A stretch of 64,000 nt of DNA. Origin: Gordionus sp. m RMFG-2023. Lineage: Eukaryota > Nematomorpha > Gordioida > Chordodea > Parachordodidae. Below the pieces are notes generated by a model. It was not told where the DNA came from and did no database searches. It worked only from the letters and a program-made list of their open reading frames with translations. Where the stretch lies: contig NC_088775.1 in the NCBI RefSeq assembly GCF_954871325.1, positions 85,661,561-85,725,560 of the forward strand, given 5' to 3'. Position numbers and translations under genes: made by a program. The first letter of the stretch is position 1. Each line of letters opens with the position of its first letter. Below, in pieces: positions 1-10,500 of this stretch.

Positions 1-1
1 A

Positions 2-415
2 AAAGAGGTAAATCCTTTAGACAATTTAATGGAATTCCAAAGGAAGCTTTATTGCCATGTATGGAAAAATATGCCAACTAATCGCGAATACGGGCACAAA
101 AACTTTATTGATAAGAAAGAATATGAAGCAGAGCACTACGCCAAATTTTGCAGTGGGTGTGGTTATTTAATGAGTCCTCTGTTAGCTGGAGTTCTTTACA
201 ATCAGTCTCTAGAGTGCCTTGCTAAACCATTACCTAACGAAGACGTCTTCTGGACCGGTATCATAGCCGAAAAAGTCAAAGGGATTGATCATAAGACTTG
301 GAATGCTTATTATAAATGGACAGAGAGGGATTGGGGGGAAATGCCTTACATCTTCTGTTCTTACTTAAACATGAAACACCTTAAAAAACTTTATTTTCGC
401 AATTCTTATCTATGA
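2..415 (+). CDS. GT31 beta-1,3-galactosyltransferase-like, C-terminal exon (5' partial)
   Basis: The frame is open from the left edge of the window to a TGA at 413-415, so this is the end of a longer gene whose start lies outside. The visible 137 codons carry the C-terminal signature of GT31 beta-1,3-glycosyltransferases: a KFCSGCGYLMS block, matching the family's YPPYCSGxGYVLS, followed about 30 residues later by LPNEDVFWTG, matching the LEDVYxG motif that holds the catalytic acidic residue. Family members are Golgi type II membrane enzymes that add galactose or N-acetylhexosamine in beta-1,3 linkage. The acceptor sugar cannot be told from this part. An AATAAA at 513-518 about 100 bases after the stop is a plausible polyadenylation signal. 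The gene converges on the GGT7-like gene that ends at 1555 on the other strand. I am confident of the family, not of the subfamily. Confidence 0.85.
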   Translation, partial: KEVNPLDNLMEFQRKLYCHVWKNMPTNREYGHKNFIDKKEYEAEHYAKFCSGCGYLMSPLLAGVLYNQSLECLAKPLPNEDVFWTGIIAEKVKGIDHKTWNAYYKWTERDWGEMPYIFCSYLNMKHLKKLYFRNSYL

Positions 416-657
416 AAAGTAGCAAATTATTTTTTTGTTCAAACTTAGTAAAAATTTTTCATACGTTAAATATAAATATTACCCTATATAATATTAGCCA
501 TGAAAAATATTAAATAAAAAAGGATGGATTATATTTTTTTTTTATTATTGTGCAATTCATATATGAAGAACAAATTTATTCTGATATTTCATATTTGGAT
601 GGCGCATCTAAAAATAATTCATTTGCTTTATCATTATATTGTTCTATCTCAATTTTT

Positions 658-879
658 TTAAAAAAAACACAGGGGAGTAACTTCAGGAAGGGGAATCCAA
701 TTTTCATTAATAATCGGGAGGGAGTGGATCTTAATACGATTCATTATTAACTTGCAGTTAATTTCATAGAAAAAGAACCTAACTACTATAGGCCTTATAC
801 CATTATCAGTCTTCGATAAGGCAATGAGATGCCCCACCCGTCTAAGGAAGATCCGAGCTATATCAACTGGGAGCGCCAT
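658..879 (-). pseudogene. Reverse transcriptase fragment (probably non-LTR)
   Basis: A short minus-strand stretch reads GHLIALSKTDNGIRPIVVR, which resembles the conserved GxLIALxKxDGGxRPI block near the start of the palm of many retroelement reverse transcriptases. About 30 residues fit; the surrounding sequence does not continue the domain convincingly and no endonuclease, ribonuclease H or element ends are visible. It lies in the gap between the two convergent genes and is best read as an old fragment of a retrotransposon. The class is inferred from the motif style only. Confidence 0.4.
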
Positions 880-1554
880 TTAGCAATTTTATTATAAACA
901 AGGTTAAATTGTTTATGAAGGGACCAAAATTAGAATTATTAAGAGGAAGTACTGTTAAAAAATAACAGGGTCGATAACCACAGAGGCCTCTGGCTGAACT
1001 CCTAAGAACTTATTAACTGCTAAATGGAAGAGGAGAAATCAAAGTGGGTAGGAAGAGACATTATGGGGAACACTGATAAAAAACTTTTTTTAAAATCCTA
1101 TTTAAATATAGCCGAGTCGGGTGATGGGTTCTGAATAAAAATTTTGAAAGTGCTTGGCGGTCTTACAAATTGCTCCTTAAATGCCAAGGTCTAATTGGTA
1201 GATGTTTAGAATTTTAATAACTCAGATAAAATGGATTAACATTATAAATAAATATATGGATTATTTGCACTTTTTTTTACGAAATCAGTTCCTTATAAAA
1301 TTTTAAAAGTCCGTTCCTATAACTGGATTTGTCCCAATCCCAATTCCAAACTCTTAATTTAATTTTCTATGAATGGGGTGTCCATTTCAAGTCGCAAAAT
1401 AAATCCCTTCATCAAACTTATAATTGATTTGTTTTTTTCTTTTTGAGTTAAGTAATTTTATTATTTTGTATAAAAAACAATTTTACAAAAATTTGTTTTT
1501 TTAAAAAAATATATAGTGGTTTTTTTTTATAAGAGGTTAAATTTATATTTTTTA
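880..1554. other. Intergenic AT-rich DNA between convergent genes
   Basis: I see no exon, RNA gene or element end here. On the minus strand an AATAAA (plus-strand TTTATT near 1457-1462) lies about 95 bases beyond the stop of the GGT7-like gene and could serve as its polyadenylation signal. Confidence 0.5.
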
Positions 1555-4500
1555 CTAAAAAATAGCAGCTGATTGAATAGGAGATTTCCTGGGATCTGAG
1601 CTGGCAAAAATTTTATTCTGGAATTTTATGAGAGGCAGGACACTATTGAGGCCTTCCACTTTCAAAAATTTGTGATTTTTCTTCTCTAAGCCTCGTAAGA
1701 TGAGATTCGGGAAATTTTCTTTTTAAATATGTTTATATGATGGATAAAATTAGATTAAATATACTGGGAATGTCAATCTCTCAATTTTAAATCATTTAGT
1801 GAGAGCCTTACAATTAATATAATCCGATTTTTACAGAAAATTAATTATTGGATGATATGGTAGATTAACTTATGCTGAAACGCAATTTCCTTGAAAATCG
1901 AATTCGAAAAAATATCACTAGGTAATAAATGATCATAATTTGAGAGATTCAGAATTCTCCATCGAATCCCTAATCCCTATCAATGATATTATAACAATGA
2001 CTAGACTGAGAATTCATTTGTATAAATGTGAATCAATATAAATCAATTAAAATATCACGAAAACTTGTTTCATTTTCAAATTACAAAATAATAAAACGGG
2101 AAACTGGTCGGTCCCCAGCTGATTTGTATTTAACGACGTAGGATATCATTTTAACGAATTAATAGTCAATCCAGGTAAGTATAATATAGCATTGAGTCCC
2201 AATATGACGATGAAAATGTTTGATAATGGAACTTATTGATATAAAATTATAATCGAACCGGGTTGGCCCTGACCATTCAAAACAATTTTCGAGTTATACA
2301 ACCTGAAAAATATATAGGGAACCTCGATTTTAGGCACGAGCCCGGCTTGGTCTGGTTCGAACCAATAGTATTTCAGGCCCGAATCAAACTTATTTTAGGG
2401 ACAGGCTGATTTCGTGGTGACTTTCTAGGACTCTTGTTTTGAATCTCTAATGTGAGAGTGTAAAAAGAATTTTCAAGCGATAAAAAAATATCTTGGGACA
2501 TGATTAAAGATTAAAATGAATTTAGGTGTTCTTGCCTATTTTACTAGAGAGCTGCTGAATAATATCAGATCTTTAGAACTCTTTAAAAAAACCGGTTTAG
2601 GAAAAACTAATATTTTTAAAACAATCATAATTGTCTGCATTAATTTATAAGCCAGTGTTTGTTTTTAACTTTACAAGGTTATCGATAATACAGATAACTC
2701 TAATTTACTTTTTGCTTCTTTAAGAAAAGAAATATCATTTTTTTTTTCAAAGTTAGCGTCATAAAAAAAAGAGTAGCTTCACCTTCTACTTCAATAATGT
2801 CTGTTTGAGGATTAAAGTAGAGCCTGGGTCTGGCCATGGCAGTTTCCAGGGTATCGCCGAAGGCTAGAACGTACATGAGCACCTGGGTCACTCCGCTGAT
2901 TATTCTAGTTCCATTAGAACCACCCAAAGCAATTTTGTAGCCACAATCGGCAAGCCTATCGTAAGCTATGGTGGGAACCATAGAGGTATGAGGTCTTTTG
3001 CCAGGAGCGGGGTAATTGAACTGAGAGTTTTAAATTTTTTAAAATATTTAAAAGGTATTAAATATGCTGACTATGTTATGAAGTAGACCTGAAAAATAAA
3101 AATTAGTTATAAAATACGTTTTTGTTTGACTGACTCTTGATAATGTAAGAATGCAGTTTTACAAAATTTGAAATGTTATATATGTGTAAAAAAATAATAA
3201 TAATTTAATAGGCACCTCTGCAAAATAAAGGACTGATAATATATCCGCCAAGAGCGATTCTTAAGCTTAATAATAGTGTTGTTAAACGGATCGATTTGAG
3301 CCTATTTTTAAAAATAATTAATTCAATTTTTTTTTTATACTTAAATATTATACAAATCTGAAGATTTTGCTCATTGTTAGTTGTTCAAATATTTGGATAT
3401 CTATCAGTTCAGATCTCGAGTTTTCAGCAACTATTTTTCTGGCTAAAATATTGAATTGAGCATATATCGGCTCAAATTTTAATAGAAGGATAACTGTGAA
3501 CGGAATACATTAAAAAAAACATTTGTGGCAATCCGAATCAATCCAAAATATTTAAATATTTTTAAAAAAATTGAGAATGTTCATGAAAATTATTTTATTT
3601 TTTTTTCAAATGCTTTTCAAAGATCTTATCTTAGACCCTGATAATGCCTTGAATCGAAGAGAAGTAATTAAATAAAGAAGAAGGTCAGGAGTTATTTGTT
3701 CTCTATAAATTTTAAAAGGGAGATGGCTGGTTGAGCTTATACAAAAGTAGGAATAATATTTCAGGAAATTTTTTAAGAGATATGTTGCCTGCACCTTATT
3801 GCGTTCTCATACAGACAATGCACAAGAGAGTATTGCCAATAAGTTTTTTTTTAAATATAAGGCAATATTGTAAAATGTATATAATGATGTTGGAATATTT
3901 TTTTGAAAAAAATAATAATGAAAATATAAATAATTCATATTTACTGAATTTATATCCTTAGTAAAACCATCCAAATGATCGTTCAGTAGAATTCCATCAT
4001 GAGATATCACTTTAGAGCCGAATGAATTGTTGATGGATCTTTCATTTCATATAAATACATTAAAATTGAAAAAAAGAATTATTATATTAAATTCTTTTAT
4101 ATATATTTAAATTCTAAAATGATATTACAAAATTCTAAAGAAATCATTATTTTTAAATTTTTATAAATAATACTTACCACTTTGTTATGTCGCATAACTT
4201 TAGCAAATTCCAATAAAAATTAGTCAAGCTTTTAACCTAAAAAAATGGACGAAACCCTATAAGTCGAACCTAAACTTAGATATCGGAACGAATTTTTTGG
4301 GATAAAAACTTGACAGATCTATTTTGGAATTAGTCATAGGTGATTTAACAACACTATTTATCAAAGCTTACTCTTTATACAATTTTTTTTCTTTTAAAAT
4401 GCAACATATTAATTTTTAAAAATGTAAAAAAAGGAAAAATTAAAGTTAAAAATTATTTATTTTTAATATATGTATATTTTATTATACGTGGTGACCGATA

Positions 4501-7500
4501 CGATAAGGTCATTCTTATCGATTGCGGAAGCGTGCGCAGTGCCATTGCTACCATACACTTCTTGGCTATATTTGTTGTTGGAACGCTCGTTAGATACCTT
4601 GTTAGCCAATAAATCTAGATTACTGCTTTCAAACATGCTCTGTACCATATATAGAATCTTGTTGTCATCTGTGTTAGAATTTGTAGAGACATCGTTATCC
4701 GAATACGGAGAATATTCAGGACCGGGATCTCCCACGTAGTTACTGTAGACCGAGGCCAATTTGAAGGATTCTATAACCCAATGATAAAACATGGTTAACT
4801 GATCTAAACTCAGATTTGGAGCGTTTTCAAAGAAAGGATGAATCGGGAAATGCCTCAGATCCGTTTCCGAGTAATAAGGATATTGGGTACAAGTGTCAAT
4901 AAATGAAGAAGTCGAATTATTATCATGCTTTGTGGGAATCCTTACCAATATATTGTTCCCATTTTTAAGATCTATTACTATCTGCCTTCTTGATCTGTCT
5001 GCTGTGTTTACAAATTGGAATAAAAAAATAAGCATAGATTTAAATAACGATTGTAACCTAAGAGAAGATACCCAAATTAACATCCCCCTTCCTTGTGCCA
5101 ATTTATTACTAAAAAATTATTTAATTTAATCATGTATATAATATTGACCTTTAGGGTTAGAATTTGTTGATCTAGGGTCATCGCAAGTCCTATTATCCCC
5201 GCAGTTCATACTCATCACCCAGGAAGATTTATCCTCAGCCCTGTCACAAGGAATAGTGCACGACAACGTGTTATCGTAAAATTGAGCCAAGAATGGTGTA
5301 ATTTGGCTAGCTTTTTAAAATATTATTATTTTTTGCATAAATATTCGAATTAATATATAATTAATAAAATTATTATATATTCATTTATACTCTCTGATTA
5401 TAAAAATATTTTACTTTTAATTAACTTCAAAAACTGCTTAGCCGGTGATTTAAGTCTGAGATTCAAATATATAATGTCAATCAATTTTATTTAGGTTAAA
5501 AGATTGACCTATAGGAGAGAAAGTTGTCTTTTATTATCAAAAATTTCTTATTTTTTCTTAATAAAGCTCATTTTCCTTCCCTTTTTTCACCCTTAGAAAA
5601 AAAGAGTTAAGCAAGGTGTTTAAAAGAATTTGAATACCGTTGACCATATCGAAGGCTCCAAATCTCTCTAAAAGTTTGAATATTAATCCCAAGATAGGGC
5701 CAGAAGCCGGAGGCGGACAAGACAAGATGGTGTACCTTCCTTTTAGGAAGGAAGTTTCGAAGGCGTTCCTCATTTTCGGTTGGTAATCTCGCAAATCCTG
5801 TAACGTCATTGCGCCTCCATTTGCGTTAACCTAAGTTATTTCCGGTTAAGGGGAGGGGATATAATTATTAGAATTTAAAAATATATTAATCGTCCTATTT
5901 ATTAAGTATTGTCAAAACCTTACCCTTTTTATAAAACGGTCAAAAAATCTTAGCCAATTTTTATTTTTTAAATCTTGATCTGGAGATTTGGTGAAAAGGG
6001 GACCCAAATATTTGTGCCATCTGTATTGCGAAAATCTCGCGGGGTTAGTTTAGTAATTTTTTTAGCTAGAATTTCGAATTCAGTCATGTTTTAAAAACGT
6101 GCCTAAAATCTGGTTGTTGGCAATATTAGTCTAATCCTGAACCTTGCAGCACTCTTATTTTATAAAACCTTCATAAATTGATCAAATAAAGTATAGAGAG
6201 ATGCTCATTTTAATTATTTTTGTTATTAGGGCAAGATAGAGAGATGATTAAATTTTACAAACAGCTTCGACGATGTGTTCCGCTATACTTCCTTCGTAAA
6301 TAGCTGCTGGACCTTCGTTAGCGATTCTTCTCAGAACTTTGGCCAACGCTAAATTCTTGATAAGGCTCCTGACTTCAAGATATTGGACGGTTCGGTTGGT
6401 CGAATTGCTAAAGTCAGTAGCATTCGAGATTTTGGATAAATATAGGGAAGCTATTTGAGGAAAATCCCTTTCCAATTGGCTAGGGGATTCGAATTCCTTT
6501 ACCAAGGCACGGTCTATTATTTTTAAGAAAAGGGCAAAATGTCAAGTAAATAATATTCTAAAGTAATTTTTTTTTCGTTAAATATGTGAATAATTATATG
6601 ATAATAATGGAAATTAGATTTGTTAATCGGTTGTACAACCTATCCGTGAATCCTAGAATTAAGTTCTTAGGTATAATAAAATACACTTTTAACCAGGAGC
6701 TATAATCGTTTTTCTGTTATAACTACCACTGAGATCGATAAATTGGAGATAAAAAAAGTCACCCTTAAGATGATTCGTCTGTTAACCATTATGAAAAATT
6801 AATATGATTCGATTACATGTCGCTTTCGTAATTGGAAACCCATTTTCCGCCAGTTTCATTGCTGGTTCCACATTATCCTTCCAAGTTAATCTAGTTAACA
6901 TAAATATAAAACATTTTTAATACCTTAAATTAATATATAAATTTCATTAAAATAAGTGTCATTTTATAAAAACTATAAATAGCTTTAATTTATGTTATCA
7001 GCTGTTTAGTGGGGATTCTAAGTTTAGTGAGATTCTATTTATCATATATTAATTTGGTAAGAATAAAGGATAATGAAATGATTGACACATACTTTCCGTA
7101 CAGTTCGTGGGCTTTGAAAAGCCCTTTTACTTCTCCCGGAACGCCTATGATAGAACCCTTATATATATTTATTTTTGTTGGAAAAAAATAATCAAAATAA
7201 TAATAACTTTAGTATACTATAAAAACACCCAATCAGTGTTATCTAGTGGTCACGTGACCTGTCATATAATTTTCGGGAAAAAGGTAAGGAACGATATATT
7301 AAAAATAAAAATAATTTTAAATTATTTGAATTATCGTTTAAAAGAATTAAAGAATAAAAGGAAAAATGATTAGAAAAGAAAAAATGAAAATGAAGAGAAG
7401 AGAAGAGAAGAGAAGAGAAGAGAAGAAGAAGAAGAGAAGAGAAGAGAAGAGAAGAAGAGAAGAGAAGAGAAGAAGAAGAAGAAGAAGAGAGAGAGAAGAG

Positions 7501-10500
7501 AAGAGAAGAGAGAAGAGAAGAGAAGAAGAAGAGAAGAGAGAGAGAAGAGAAGAGAAGAGAAGAGAGAGAAGAGAAGAGAAGAGAAGAGAAGAGAAGAAGA
7601 AGAGAAGAAGAAGAAGAGAAGAGAAGAGAAGAGAAGAGAAGAAGAAGAAGAAGAGAAGAAGAAGAGAAGAGAAGAAGAAGAGAAGAGAAGAGAAGAGAAG
7701 AGAAGAGAAGAGAAGAAGAAGAAGAAGAGAAGAGAAGAGAAGAGAAGAGAAGAGAAGACCTAATAAAAAATAAATAGGAGGTTATAATTTCTAATTTTCT
7801 TACTATATTAGCCCATGGATCCACCGCGTTCATAGGCATAGTTTCTCTGAAGTCTATAACTTGAGAGACATTGGATTTAGAATCTAACACGATCATCATT
7901 CCTCCCCTGGTCACCAGAAATTTACATACAATTATTTAACATATATATATAGTATATACTTAAATTTATGGTAATCATTTTTTTTTTAAATCTTAAGTTC
8001 ATTATAACACTTCATTAGAGTCATTTTATATCTAACCCATCAATAAATTAATTCAGTAACGAATTCTAATAAGATATTTTTGCAAAACCCTGGTTCAGGC
8101 TCCGTTATGAATTTTAAAGCAAAAATATTTAATAGGTTTCTCAGGCTCGAACTCAAGTGTGAAGTCAAAATTTTAGGGTAAACATATTTTATATTCTTTT
8201 TTTTCTTACAGTCATTACTAGTGTTGTTAAACGGCTAACTCAGTATTTCATCCAGAAGAATATTACGCAAGCCTGAAGATTTAGCTCATAGAAGGAACAA
8301 AGGTCCTAGACATGTATTATCGAAATAATCTCAAGGCTTAGGCAATATTTTTCTGGCTAAAATATTGAGAGTTAGCCGTTGTTTAACAACCAGTAGTCAT
8401 GACTATGTAACCTAGTGTTCAATCTAATTTCTGATTCCGCTAATTTCTACCCTAACAACAAATATTCCGTAGATTCTTACCCATCATATTCAGAGTTTAA
8501 AATACTAATGTAAATTAAAAATCACTATTTTTTTATTGAGAATGCTCAAAAAGCATTTTTGATCAAATTTTACTTTAATTTCCAAATTTTCAGTTTATAA
8601 GTAAATCCTTTGTAATTCCTTACTTTAAAAATCCTTCATGATGAATTCCAAATTTCTGAGCTTCTTTAAAATAAATTTCAATTTTTATGATGATTATTCA
8701 TAATTCAAAATAAATCTTCAAAAAGTTTATTAAGGTTTTCTTCTTTTGTTCAAGCTCTGATCACAATGTGCTTCGTAAAAAGAAAAAATTAATTTTCCCA
8801 CTTTTTGCTTCCTTCCTTCCTTCCTTTTTAGTCATAATTTTTTACTTTAAGATAAAATAAAAGCTATTTTTTAAAAAAAAATTTTTTAATTTTATTAAGA
8901 GAGGTGTTGTGGTCTTTAACTATGATATGTAATTTTATTTTTAGCGAATAAATAGCTGTATCATTGGGCTATAAAACAAAAAAACCAGGGCTTTCTAACT
9001 GTGATGCAAAATAACTCCATTTGAACTGATTTTTAAAACCGGCTAACTCAATATTTTAGCCAAAAATTTTGCCCAAGCCTGTAGATTCCGCTAACAGATT
9101 TTCCAAACCTTTGTGCCAACTATGATAAAAAATCAGGGTTGCTGTAATATTTTCTTTTGGATAACATAGTTAGTCAGCTGTTTTTAAAGAAATCGCATCA
9201 AATTGAGCGAATTAGTAACGCTACTGTGGGCGCCATTAGGCAAGATGAAAAATATAAAATTCAACATACACAATACAAATTGGGCACACTTAAAATGTAC
9301 ATTTCCTAGCACAAATTGAACATGTTTATTCCGGACATTTTGAAACGATCTGTCCAGTCATCGCGTTTTTTTTAAATTATGGTAATAACTTTTTCCACCC
9401 ATTACTCAATTCCAAATTTTTTATATTTTTGTTTTTTAGAATAGAATAATTTTTTTTTCCTCTGCAATTAAATGCTCTTTAATTAACCATTTTACTCCGT
9501 GACATTTAACCCTACGATGGTAGTGAATTCACCTAAATGGCTATAAAACCCTCTCTAGATATGCTAAAAATATCGGATGTCCTAGACATTGGGCAATACG
9601 GTTTTTTTCTCGAGGAAAAAAAAATTATAAGAAAAGTTGTTAAAAATGGGCTAAAAAATATTTTGTTCAATAATTTTTTATGAATAAGGAGCTCCCGTTA
9701 CTAAATGAACATATGATAGATAGTTATGTATAGATGTGGATCTTTTGACCAAATATGTAACAACCTAACCTTAAAGATTTTTAAATTTATAGCCGTTTGC
9801 CTTTTTAACCCCACCTGCCGGATAGCCCCGGTATCCTTTTACCCCTTTTAATATAAGAAATAATGTGTTATGTGTTTTATTAAAGCATTAGATAGCGTTG
9901 TGATTTTACCCATAATAATACATAACCAAAAAAAATTTAATGTTATCTAATGACGTCTATAACTTAGTCGGTTCAGTACGCGTTAATTCTGGGTTCGAAA
10001 ATCCAGCAAATATCATGTTTTTTTCAGGAGCCAACTAAGTGCTTCCGTCCTTGGGGGATCATATTAGATTTAGTAGGTAGGATTTGATCACGTGATTCTG
10101 TTAATATATATACCATTTTATTGTATTTCGGTCATCATTACCCTTAATATATACCGTATTTTTAATAATTGGAAGTTCGGTTTGAACTACCCTGTAATGG
10201 ATTTGATTTTAATCGTTTTAAAAATATTTTAAAATAGCCACCGGATCTAATTTTAAAAATAATCAATGGCATCTTCCCATTAAAAAAATTTTGGTCTTTT
10301 ATATTAATAAGTAATATATTATTAAATTGTCCAATATTTATTTCTTCAGTGAAATGCAAAAAGAAGAAATACAAACCCTCCAATGCCAGAATGTGCCCCA
10401 TTGACAACTCCTTTACAAAATATGGTTGCTACTATGGCGTCTATCGAGCTTCCCCCCTTTTTCATCTGCTGGACTCCTATATCCGAACATAGTTTGACGT

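Noticed and set aside
4470-5129. Plus-strand frames opposite the largest GGT exon
   Set aside because: They are shadows of the GGT7-like exon, whose motifs and splice phases are on the minus strand.
7243-7914. Long open frames through the purine tract on both strands (Ser/Leu-rich and Arg/Lys/Glu-rich)
   Set aside because: They are translations of a microsatellite. The only real coding part is the GGT exon 7804-7906 at one edge.
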